Positions 7,393 through 13,772 of a DNA stretch of 15,047 nt are shown here, piece by piece. Within the stretch, counting starts at the first letter, position 1. The number at the start of each line of letters is the position of its first letter. Source of the stretch: CAZVUW01 sp964629825. GTDB lineage: Bacteria; Actinomycetota; Nitriliruptoria; Euzebyales; Egibacteraceae. The stretch is taken from positions 1-15,047 of the forward strand of contig CAZVUW010000080.1 in assembly GCA_964629825.1 (NCBI GenBank). Direction: 5' to 3'. Both the position numbers and the translations under genes were made by a program. The notes under the pieces are model-generated. The model did no database searches and was not told where the DNA came from. It worked only from the letters and a program-made list of their open reading frames with translations.

Positions 7393-8209
7393 GCCCATGA
7401 GCGCCCCCGCACCCACCCAGACCTCGGCCGCCGCCAGCGCGGTCGATGAGGCGCGGGTCGACCGGGTCCGCGCTCGCTACGCCAAGCACGGGAAGCTCCG
7501 CTTCGTCAGCGCGATCGACCTCGGGCGCATCTGGGAGCGGGCCATGCGCAAGGCCGATCTGCCCATCGCCTACAGCGAGGGCTTCTCGCCGCACCCCAAG
7601 ATCAGCTTCCCGGACGCCCTGCCGCTCGGATACGCCTCGACCTGCGAGTACGTCGAGCTGACCTTCGCGGCGCCGGTCGTTCTGAGCGAGGCCGTGCGCA
7701 GGCTCAACGAGGCCTTCCCGCCGGGACTTGAGGTCCTCCACGCCGAGCCCGTGCCGTCCGGCGCTCCGAAGTTCGCCAAGGGCCTGAAGGCCAGCCTCTG
7801 GGCCATGGACTACCCGGCAGACGTCGATGCCGACGCACTGGCGGCAGCCGTGGACGCAGTGCGCTCCGCCGCCGCCCTGCCGGTGCTGCGCCAGCGCAAG
7901 GGCGATCCCGTCGAGGTCGACCTGCGCCCGGCGATCGCCTCCATCTCGATCTCCAGCTCCACCCAGGCCGCGGCGGTGCAACGGCGCACCCCGCGCGTCC
8001 TCGTGGTGCTCCACCACCTGGAACCGCCGGTCCGCCCCACCGAGGTGCACCTCGCACTGGCGGATCACCACAAGCCAACCACCGCCGAACCCCTGCCGGA
8101 GCCCGCCCTCGTAACGCGGCTCGCTCAGGGCACGGCGACCGACGAGGGGGTCGCGGAGGCTCTGACCGGCGCTGTGCATGCGCCGTCGCCTCCAAGGTCG
8201 ACCCCCTGA
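7385..8209 (+). CDS. TIGR03936 / DUF2344 radical-SAM-linked protein
   Basis: A protein of about 270 residues whose first 200 match the DUF2344 (TIGR03936) family, found next to or fused to TIGR03960 proteins. Visible hallmarks are VRARYAKHGKLRFVSAIDLGR, ADLPIAYSEGFSPHPKISF, a Gly/Cys-containing LPLGYASTCEYVEL, and a late GDPVEVDLRPAI strand. The role is unknown; the constant pairing suggests it presents a substrate or RNA to the radical SAM enzyme (inference). The last 60 or so residues are Pro/Ala/Thr-rich and probably flexible. GTG 7385 overlaps the upstream stop by 8 bp; ATG 7397, four residues later and just past that stop, is an equally plausible start. RNase E/G begins 14 bp downstream, implying one operon. 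Confidence 0.9.
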   Translation: MPEPMSAPAPTQTSAAASAVDEARVDRVRARYAKHGKLRFVSAIDLGRIWERAMRKADLPIAYSEGFSPHPKISFPDALPLGYASTCEYVELTFAAPVVLSEAVRRLNEAFPPGLEVLHAEPVPSGAPKFAKGLKASLWAMDYPADVDADALAAAVDAVRSAAALPVLRQRKGDPVEVDLRPAIASISISSSTQAAAVQRRTPRVLVVLHHLEPPVRPTEVHLALADHHKPTTAEPLPEPALVTRLAQGTATDEGVAEALTGAVHAPSPPRSTP

Positions 8210-8223
8210 GAGGACTCGACCAA

Positions 8224-10278
8224 GTGACCGATGAGACTACGACCACCACCACGGAGAACGCCCAGGACAAGCCCACACCGAGGATTCGGACCCGCACTCG
8301 AAGCCGCAGGGACCAGCCGGAGGCCAAGCCGACGGCCGCCGCGGACTCCGACGCAGGTGCGGGCGACGGCCGGCCGGCTCCTGAGCCCGAAGCTCCGTCA
8401 TCCGGCGAAGACACCGACGAGGACGGCAAGCCACGCGAGCTGATCCGTCGGCGCCGCCGTCGGGCCCGGCGCGGCCGCGGTGGCGCGACCGAGATCGCGG
8501 CCGGGGAGGCCGTGGCCGGCGAGAACGCCGCCGATGAGTCTGCCGCTGGTGAGGCGGCCGCTGGTGAGCCGAGCGCCGAGCCGGCCGCGGTGACCGAGGA
8601 GGCAGCCGCCGAGGTCGCCACCGCCGATGCGGAGGCTCAGGCCGAGGGCGATGAGTCCGCGGCGGAAGAGGCGACGACCACCGCGAAGGCGCGCACACGC
8701 AAGCGCAAGCGCTCCCGGCGGGGCCGCGACGCGGGCACCTCGGCCAAGGAGTCGGCGAAGGAGCCGACCGAGAGCGAGGACGCCGAGGTCTCCGACGATG
8801 CCGTCGCCGCGGAGGCCGCCTCGGCAGAGGCCCCCGCCGAGGCAGCCGAGTCGGAGGACACCGACGTCGAGGACTCCACCGGTCCGGACGACGCCTCCAC
8901 GACCACCACCGGCTCCACCCGCCTGCAGGCGCGCGGACGCAACCGCGCGCGCAACGGCCGCACGCGGACCAAGCCCGGGCGCCGGCCGATCGGCGGGGTC
9001 AGCGAGGAGACGCGCCGCGCCATCACCGAGGGCCCGTCACGGCGGATGCTGGTCAACGCCGGCGCCGAGCGCACCCAGATCGCGGTGCTCGAGGAGCGGA
9101 CGCTGGTCGAGCACTACGTGACCCGCAAGGAGGACGTCTCCTACGTCGGCAACATCTATCTCGGCCGGGTCCAGAACGTCCTGCCCGGCATGGAGGCAGC
9201 CTTCGTCGACATCGGCAAGGGCCGCAACGGCGTGCTGTACGCCGGCGAGGTCAACTACGACGAGGCCGACCTCGAGGGCGAGCTGCCGCGCATCGAGGAC
9301 CGCCTCAAGCCCGGCCAGACGGTGCTGGTCCAGGTGACCAAGGACCCGATGGGCACCAAGGGGGCGCGGCTCACGCAGCACCTGTCAATCGCGGGCCGCT
9401 ACTGCGTCCTCGCGCCGGGCGACGGGATGCTAGGCATCAGCCGCAAGCTCACCGACGAGGAGCGCGACCGCCTGCGCAAGATCCTCAAGGCCATCAAGCC
9501 CGAGGGCTTCGGCCTGATCGTCCGCACCGCCGCCGAGGGCGCCACCCAGGAGCAGCTCGAGGCGGACGTCAGCCGCCTCACCCGCATCTGGGAGCAGGTC
9601 CAGACGCGCGCCAAGGAGGTCAAGCCCCTCGACGCCGTCTACGAGGAGCCGTCCCTCGTCATGCGGGTCATCCGCGATGTCTTCGGCAGCGAGTTCAGCC
9701 ACCTCGTGGTCGACTCCGAGGAGCTCGCCGGCCAGATCCGCGAGTACCTCGCCGACGTCAGCCCCGAGATGGTCGACAAGGTCGAGGTCTACACCGGTGA
9801 TGAGCCGCTGCTGGACGCCTACGAGGTCACGACCCAGGTCCGCCGCGCCCTCGAGAAGAAGGTGTGGCTCAAGAGCGGCGGCTACCTGATCATCGAGAAG
9901 ACCGAGGCCATGTGGGTCATCGACGTCAACACCGGCAAGTTCGTCGGGACCGACAACCTCGAGGAGACGGTTCTCAAGAACAACCTCGAGGCCGCCGAGG
10001 AGATCGCCCGCCAGCTCCGCCTGCGCGACATGGGCGGGATCATCGTCATCGACTTCGTCGACATGCTCGTACCGGCCAACCGCGACGAGGTGCTGAAGCG
10101 CTTCAAGCGCGAGCTGGCGCGTGACAAGACCAAGTCCCGGGTCATGGACATCTCCAAGCTCGGCCTGGTCCAGATGACCCGCAAGAACGTCAGCCAGGGC
10201 CTGACCGAGACCTTCACCACCCCCTGCGAGGTCTGCGAGGGTCGCGGGGCGAAGATCCTGGAGTCCGCCTTCAAGTAG
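8224..10278 (+). CDS. rne: Ribonuclease E/G family protein with long disordered N-terminal extension
   Basis: An endoribonuclease (684 aa) for mRNA turnover and rRNA processing. The conserved core begins near residue 274 (MLVNAGAERTQIAVLEERTL). The S1 RNA-binding domain follows (YVGNIYLGRVQNVLPGMEAAFVDIG read in two halves), then the 5'-sensor and the DNase I-like catalytic part. Its metal ligands are Asp567 (VIDVNTGKF) and Asp610 (IIVIDFVDM), equivalent to E. coli RNase E D303 and D346. The zinc-link cysteines are C668 and C671 (PCEVCEGRG). The protein stops 13 residues after these, so it lacks a long C-terminal scaffold. Residues 1-270 are low-complexity Ala/Glu with Arg-rich patches (about 19-29, 71-87, 156-168, 233-254). 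GTG 8224 has a good ribosome-binding site, GAGAGGA, 9 bases upstream. Confidence 0.94.
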   Translation: MTDETTTTTTENAQDKPTPRIRTRTRSRRDQPEAKPTAAADSDAGAGDGRPAPEPEAPSSGEDTDEDGKPRELIRRRRRRARRGRGGATEIAAGEAVAGENAADESAAGEAAAGEPSAEPAAVTEEAAAEVATADAEAQAEGDESAAEEATTTAKARTRKRKRSRRGRDAGTSAKESAKEPTESEDAEVSDDAVAAEAASAEAPAEAAESEDTDVEDSTGPDDASTTTTGSTRLQARGRNRARNGRTRTKPGRRPIGGVSEETRRAITEGPSRRMLVNAGAERTQIAVLEERTLVEHYVTRKEDVSYVGNIYLGRVQNVLPGMEAAFVDIGKGRNGVLYAGEVNYDEADLEGELPRIEDRLKPGQTVLVQVTKDPMGTKGARLTQHLSIAGRYCVLAPGDGMLGISRKLTDEERDRLRKILKAIKPEGFGLIVRTAAEGATQEQLEADVSRLTRIWEQVQTRAKEVKPLDAVYEEPSLVMRVIRDVFGSEFSHLVVDSEELAGQIREYLADVSPEMVDKVEVYTGDEPLLDAYEVTTQVRRALEKKVWLKSGGYLIIEKTEAMWVIDVNTGKFVGTDNLEETVLKNNLEAAEEIARQLRLRDMGGIIVIDFVDMLVPANRDEVLKRFKRELARDKTKSRVMDISKLGLVQMTRKNVSQGLTETFTTPCEVCEGRGAKILESAFK

Positions 10279-10326
10279 GCCGCCGCCACCCGCCGAGGTC
10301 AGTCCCCAGCCCTCGCGAGCCCCCCG

Positions 10327-10374
10327 AATGGTTGGACATTTGGCCCGAGATCTCGGGCCAAATGTCCAACCATT
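10327..10374. repeat. 48-bp perfect palindrome (copy 1), between convergent rne and the DUF559 gene
   Basis: Bases 10327-10350 are the exact reverse complement of 10351-10374: 24-bp arms with no loop, centred on GGCCCGAGATCTCGGGCC. It lies 48 bp after the rne stop and 41 bp after the minus-strand DUF559 stop. It could fold as a long hairpin in RNA from either strand and stop both transcripts, but no T-run follows. A near copy lies on the other side of the DUF559 gene. Confidence 0.95.
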
Positions 10375-10415
10375 GGCTCAGTGGGTGCGTCCAGCGCCCG
10401 GAAGGGGTGCCAGTC

Positions 10416-11345
10416 CTAGTCAGGCAGGCCGATCTCGCGGCGACGACTGGCCACCGCTCGGGCGACCGTCGTGGCGAACCGGCGTGGGTTCTCGGTGACG
10501 TCGTCCCAGCGGAAGCGGTCGATCCTCCACCCGAGGTCGCGCAGCTCCCGGTCTCGTGCCTCGTCCTTGCGCTGCTGCTCGGGCAGCTCATGGTGGGGTC
10601 CGTCGACCTCGACTCCGTACAGCAGGCGCAGATGCGGGATGTCGATCTCGGCGACGCGCCGAGAGCCGTCCCAGACGGTGTAGGGCTCGTGGTGGAAGCC
10701 GAGCTGCATCGGCCTCAACGCGTCCCGCGCGACCTGCTCCGGGTTCGAGTGCACCAGCTCACCATTCAGCGCTGACAGCGCCGCCAGCAGCTTGGCCCGA
10801 CCGGGGTAGCGCCGCAGCGCTGCAATCGCCTCCTCCATCGCGGCGAGATCGCTCAGCCGCAGCCTGACGGCGGCTGCCATCCTTCGTATCAGCGGGTCGA
10901 TCGCCAGAGCCGGGGCGGCGTCGATCAGACAGCGCTCCACGCAGGCCACAGCCACACCGCGCACCTCTCCGCTTGCGATCTGCTCGTACTGCTGTGTGCG
11001 CTTGACCCGGACGCCCTTGTGCCCGCCGCCGGAGCGGTTGGGTGGAACCAGCAGATCGATGCAGGAGGGTCTTGCCTGCGTGACCTCGAAAAGGCTCAAC
11101 CCCGATTCGCCGGTCACCAGCGCCGGCGGACCAACCGCCCGGAGGGCCGCCAGAGCCTGATGTTGGACGGTCCAGCCCGCTCCAGGCGCAGTCCACACCC
11201 CTCGGTGACGCCGCACCCACCCTGTCGCATCGACGTGGTCATAGAAGGTGTCCCGCGCGATGCCGAGGGCGTCGACGTCCAGGATCGAGACGATCCCAAG
11301 GTTGGCGTTCGCCCGGGCGTACAGGCGCCGCAGGTCAGAGGTCAT
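10416..11345 (-). CDS. AbiEi-like winged-helix / DUF559 (Vsr-like PD-(D/E)XK) nuclease-domain protein
   Basis: A 309-residue protein with two parts. Residues about 5-90 resemble the AbiEi-type antitoxin/transcription-regulator domain (a helix-turn-helix stretch DALGIARDTFYDHVD, then GWVRRHRGVW). Residues about 200-300 are DUF559, a Vsr/PD-(D/E)XK nuclease relative. Its putative active-site and fold residues are E233-I-D235, the E246-V-D248-G core strand, H251-H252, K260-D261 and the LGWRIDRF strand. Such proteins are very common in actinobacteria and mostly uncharacterised; DNA cleavage is inferred. ATG 11345 is chosen; a longer frame reaching 11486 would read through palindrome copy 2. Many A/T-ending codons (TCT, CTT, TAT, GAT, ACA, CGT) near the start set it apart from its neighbours and suggest acquisition. 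No partner toxin gene is adjacent. Confidence 0.85.
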   Translation of the reverse strand: MTSDLRRLYARANANLGIVSILDVDALGIARDTFYDHVDATGWVRRHRGVWTAPGAGWTVQHQALAALRAVGPPALVTGESGLSLFEVTQARPSCIDLLVPPNRSGGGHKGVRVKRTQQYEQIASGEVRGVAVACVERCLIDAAPALAIDPLIRRMAAAVRLRLSDLAAMEEAIAALRRYPGRAKLLAALSALNGELVHSNPEQVARDALRPMQLGFHHEPYTVWDGSRRVAEIDIPHLRLLYGVEVDGPHHELPEQQRKDEARDRELRDLGWRIDRFRWDDVTENPRRFATTVARAVASRRREIGLPD

Positions 11346-11398
11346 GTGCCGAGTCTGCGCTCGGCCAGGTGTGCCTCTGGATGATCGCCGCCGCCAGT

Positions 11399-11407
11399 TG
11401 TGGATAA
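11399..11407 (-). promoter_or_regulatory. Perfect DnaA-box 9-mer (TTATCCACA) upstream of the DUF559 gene
   Basis: The minus strand reads TTATCCACA, identical to the consensus DnaA box, 54 bp upstream of the DUF559 start and 37 bp from palindrome copy 2. Only this single exact copy was noticed here. It may be a real DnaA site, part of the cassette's own regulatory region, or chance. No replication genes are nearby, so an origin is not indicated. Confidence 0.4.
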
Positions 11408-11444
11408 CGCCGAGGGGTGCCCAGGGTCGCGCCCGGCTCTGGTG

Positions 11445-11490
11445 ACGGTTGGATACTTGGCCCGAGATCTCGGGCCAAATATCCAACCGT
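11445..11490. repeat. 46-bp near-perfect palindrome (copy 2), upstream of the DUF559 gene
   Basis: Arms of 23 bp with one mismatch (11456 against 11479) around the same core, GGCCCGAGATCTCGGGCC. Aligned with copy 1 over 46 bp, 41 bases agree and the central 24 bp are identical. Four of the five differences fall in two base pairs that change together and keep pairing (C-G to T-A, T-A to C-G). It lies 63 bp downstream of the GNAT stop and about 100 bp upstream of the DUF559 start. It may act as a terminator for the GNAT transcript or as an end of a mobile cassette. Confidence 0.95.
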
Positions 11491-11553
11491 GGGGCGGCTG
11501 GGGGCGTCGGTGGGGCGGCGGGCGGGGGAGCTGGGAGGAGGTCGACTTGGCGG

Positions 11554-12771
11554 CTAGAAGATGCGGGGGTTCCAGGGCATAGGGTCGGCGGCCAGGGCGC
11601 GGTCGAGGGCCCAGGCGGCGCCGGGGCGGTGTTCGGTGACCCGGCGGGCGCGGACGAGCTGGGTCAGATGCACACCGCCGAGGAAGGCGGTGCCCAGGTC
11701 GGAGACGTCGAGCTCCAGGTCGGGGTCGGCGGTGGTGGGGGAGCAGGAGCCGCCGTCGGGGCCGAGCTCCAGGCGCCAGGTGCCCTGGTTCCAGGGGCAG
11801 GTCGCGTCGCGCACGGCGACCACCACCTCGGCGGCCGCCGAGTAGGTGCGCGCCGCGAACGCCTCCGGCAGCGACAGCAGCCGCAGGTACAGCGGGTCCG
11901 AGCCGGTGGCGCGCAGCCGCAGGTGGTCGGCCAGGGCCCAGCGGATCGGGTCGTCCGGCGGTCGCAGCGGGGCGCGCACGTGGGCGATGAGGTCCAGCGT
12001 GAGGCAGTAGTGCCACAGGGCGGCGTAGGCCTCGTCGTCGGTGGCCATCAGCTCGACCACCCGCAGGGTCGAGTTGGGCACGTGGTCGCGCCAGGCCTCC
12101 TTGATGCGGTACAGCACGTAGCCGCGGCCCGGGAGGACGCCGAGCTGGTAGGGCGTGTGGCCCTCGCGCGACTCGGCCGGGTCGTAGGTGAGCATGACCT
12201 GCCAGAAGCCGGGCGGGCGGCTCATCATGCCGGGGGTGGAAGCCTGCACGCGCTCGTAGATCGACGGCAGCAGGTCGAGGCCCTGCTCGGCCGGCACGAG
12301 GTCGAAGTCGGCGGGCAGCGGGTCGGGGCTGGCCAGCCGCGCCCCTGGCACAGCGCCGGAGAGGTCCACGGTCGGCCCCGCCGGGCCGTAGCCGAAGCGC
12401 CCGTAGATCGCCGACTCGGACGCATACAGGGACGCGAAGGGCTCGCCGCGCTCGTGGGCGTCCTCGAGCTGGTGGCGCATCAGCCGCGCCAGCAGGCCGC
12501 GGCGGCGACGTGCGGGGTGGACGCTGACCGACGTCAGGCCCGCGCACGGGGCAGGTGGGCGTCCCGGCATCCCGACCGTGAAGCTGATGGTCTCGGCTGT
12601 GGCGACGATGCGCTCGCCCTCGAACACAGCGAACGTGCGGTCGAGTTCCTTGACGGCCGCGTGCTGGGCGATGGTCTCGTCGCTGATGAGCTCGCCGAAG
12701 GCCTGCGCCACCAAGCGCTCGAACTCGGGGACCTGCTCAGGCGTCACGTTGCGGATGGGCAGCTCGGTCAT
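11554..12771 (-). CDS. Eis-like GNAT N-acetyltransferase
   Basis: A 405-residue acetyl-CoA-dependent N-acetyltransferase of the Eis (enhanced intracellular survival) type. The N-terminal GNAT domain carries the acetyl-CoA pyrophosphate loop VHPARRRRGL (84-93) after the strand GLTSVSV. The segment ASESAIYGRFGYG (about 117-129) contains Tyr123 at the place of the Eis catalytic tyrosine. A second GNAT-like half and a C-terminal sterol-carrier-like domain fill the rest. The chain ends in Phe, as in Eis, where the terminal carboxylate serves in catalysis. Length matches the family (about 400). Eis enzymes acetylate amines, including aminoglycosides and protein lysines; the substrate here is unknown. 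The ATG overlaps the upstream Clp_N gene's TGA (ATGA), with GAGGAG 5 bases before it. Confidence 0.9.
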   Translation of the reverse strand: MTELPIRNVTPEQVPEFERLVAQAFGELISDETIAQHAAVKELDRTFAVFEGERIVATAETISFTVGMPGRPPAPCAGLTSVSVHPARRRRGLLARLMRHQLEDAHERGEPFASLYASESAIYGRFGYGPAGPTVDLSGAVPGARLASPDPLPADFDLVPAEQGLDLLPSIYERVQASTPGMMSRPPGFWQVMLTYDPAESREGHTPYQLGVLPGRGYVLYRIKEAWRDHVPNSTLRVVELMATDDEAYAALWHYCLTLDLIAHVRAPLRPPDDPIRWALADHLRLRATGSDPLYLRLLSLPEAFAARTYSAAAEVVVAVRDATCPWNQGTWRLELGPDGGSCSPTTADPDLELDVSDLGTAFLGGVHLTQLVRARRVTEHRPGAAWALDRALAADPMPWNPRIF

Positions 12772-13607
12772 GAGCTCTCCTCACCTCGATCGGCCCGGGC
12801 GCGCTCGAGCACGGCCGCCGGTCCGCTGCCGCCGGCGAGCAGGGCCGCCTGGAGCAGATGGGTTGGGGACACCAGCCGGTTCTCTGCCAGCAGGCGCGCG
12901 GCCGCGAGGACGGCGTCCAGCCCCGCATCCCACGCCGCGGGGGCGTCGGCGAACGGCGCGAGCGCCCGCCGGGCGGCGTTGAGCATCGCCGCGTCGATCT
13001 CGCCGCCGCTGTCTGCGATCGGGCCGTGATCGGCCGCGAGCAGGATCAGCAGATCCACCGCGCCCCCGCCGAGAGCGCGCACCTGCCCGACCGCGCGGCG
13101 GGCGGCGGGCTCAAGCCAGTCCGCCTCGTCGGCGGCGCTCACGGTCTCCGAGCCGGAGTGCCACAGCGCCTCATCGGCGATGGCGTCCGAGGGCAGCGCG
13201 GTGTGGCTGCCGGAATCGACCCGCAGGTCCTCGGGGGTGAACCCGCAGGCTGAGAGCAGGTCCTCGAGATCGGCGCCCCCGGCGGCCACGCTGGCGGCCA
13301 GGAGGTCCGCCGTGCCCGGGGGCCGCGGACGCGCCCGTGAGGCCGCCACTCCGACGACCTCGTCCAGGGACGCCAGCGAGGGGGGCAGTGATCCCGAGCG
13401 CTCCGCCAGCGCCGCCAGCGGCGAGCTGCGGCGACGCAGGACGTGTCCCGCCCAGCCCTCGGGCTCCGCCGCCAGCCCGAGCAGCAGATCGGCGCTGGTC
13501 GGCTCGCGCCCCTGCGCCCTTGCGGTGTGCCGCGCTACGGTGACCGCTACCAGCGCCTGGTCGGTGAGCCGCACCGCTCGGCGCTGTGGGTCGCGTTGAC
13601 ACCCCAT
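12768..13607 (-). CDS. Stand-alone Clp_N-repeat protein (no AAA+ domain)
   Basis: A 279-residue protein built from repeats resembling the Clp N-terminal domain that binds substrates and adaptors in ClpA/ClpC. The clearest are residues 12-68 (LTDQALVAVTVARHTARAQG, then SADLLLGLA) and 226-272 (LDAVLAAARLLAENRLVSPTHLLQAAL). Weaker ones lie at about 80-130 and 165-192. There is no Walker A or B motif, so it cannot be a ClpC ATPase itself. Mycobacterial ClpC2 is a known stand-alone Clp_N protein, and a similar decoy or adaptor role is possible (inference). The start at 13607 has a -10-like TAGATT 7 bases upstream and no Shine-Dalgarno sequence, suggesting a leaderless mRNA. It is translationally coupled to the GNAT gene by a 4-bp overlap. 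Confidence 0.75.
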   Translation of the reverse strand: MGCQRDPQRRAVRLTDQALVAVTVARHTARAQGREPTSADLLLGLAAEPEGWAGHVLRRRSSPLAALAERSGSLPPSLASLDEVVGVAASRARPRPPGTADLLAASVAAGGADLEDLLSACGFTPEDLRVDSGSHTALPSDAIADEALWHSGSETVSAADEADWLEPAARRAVGQVRALGGGAVDLLILLAADHGPIADSGGEIDAAMLNAARRALAPFADAPAAWDAGLDAVLAAARLLAENRLVSPTHLLQAALLAGGSGPAAVLERARADRGEESS

Positions 13608-13624
13608 GGGGCCGAATCTACACT
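13596..13624 (+). promoter_or_regulatory. Strong sigma-70-type promoter for rplU-rpmA
   Basis: A consensus -35 TTGACA (13596-13601), a 17-bp spacer, and a -10 TACACT (13619-13624). The predicted start near 13631 leaves a leader of about 140 nt before rplU. The -35 lies inside codons 3-4 of the divergent Clp_N gene, and the -10 overlaps that gene's own -10, so the two promoters cannot easily be occupied together. Confidence 0.8.
13608..13620 (-). promoter_or_regulatory. Candidate leaderless promoter of the Clp_N-repeat gene (-10 TAGATT)
   Basis: On the minus strand TAGATT (13620 down to 13615) fits TANNNT and is followed by 7 bases and then the ATG at 13607, the geometry of an actinobacterial leaderless start. 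No convincing -35 is seen. It shares bases 13619-13620 with the -10 of the plus-strand rplU promoter. Confidence 0.5.
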
Positions 13625-13635
13625 CGCGCTTCGGT

Positions 13636-13726
13636 GCGCTGGTGCCCCGGTCAGCGAGCGCTGAGCTAGCGAGCGCGCAGCTGGGGCCTCCGGCCAGCGC
13701 GTTTCGCCTGCTCGCCGTCGCGAAAC
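13636..13726 (+). promoter_or_regulatory. Structured 5' leader of rplU (possible autoregulatory RNA)
   Basis: The leader holds two adjacent stem-loops. The first pairs GCGCTGG (13636-13642) with CCAGCGC (13694-13700) and GCCCC (13644-13648) with GGGGC (13683-13687), enclosing further dyads. The second pairs GTTTCGC (13701-13707) with GCGAAAC (13720-13726) around a 12-base loop. Ribosomal-protein operons often use such leaders for feedback, and L21 leaders are known in other bacteria; homology to those is not shown here. Confidence 0.5.
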
Positions 13727-13772
13727 CCACCGACCGCGAAGCCACCGCAGCCCATCCTGAGGAGCTCAACCG

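Noticed and set aside
5296..7416. A 706-codon open frame antisense to the radical SAM gene
   Set aside because: It has low-complexity Ala/Arg/Gly/Val/Asp composition and no recognisable domain, while the plus strand encodes a well-conserved enzyme. It is a GC-rich shadow frame.
10327..10374. The same peptide (DIWPEISGQ) encoded on both strands of the palindromes, as if it were a coding repeat
   Set aside because: A palindrome in this phase necessarily gives the same peptide on both strands. The frames that use it run into antisense of DUF559 or into non-coding sequence.
11391..11410. A replication origin at the DnaA box
   Set aside because: Only one exact box was noticed, with no AT-rich unwinding region and no dnaA, dnaN or parAB genes nearby.
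11346..11486. A 47-residue N-terminal extension of the DUF559 protein
   Set aside because: It would translate through palindrome copy 2 and the DnaA-box region and has no family similarity. The domain begins just after the ATG at 11345.
10327..11490. A classical insertion sequence with terminal inverted repeats
   Set aside because: No transposase-like domain (DDE, HUH or serine/tyrosine recombinase) is encoded between the repeats. Each repeat is itself a palindrome, and no clear flanking target duplication was seen.
11449..13029. A 526-codon plus-strand frame over the GNAT and Clp_N genes
   Set aside because: It starts inside palindrome copy 2 at TTG, is Gly/Ala/Val/Arg-rich, and runs antisense to two recognisable genes joined by a coding overlap.
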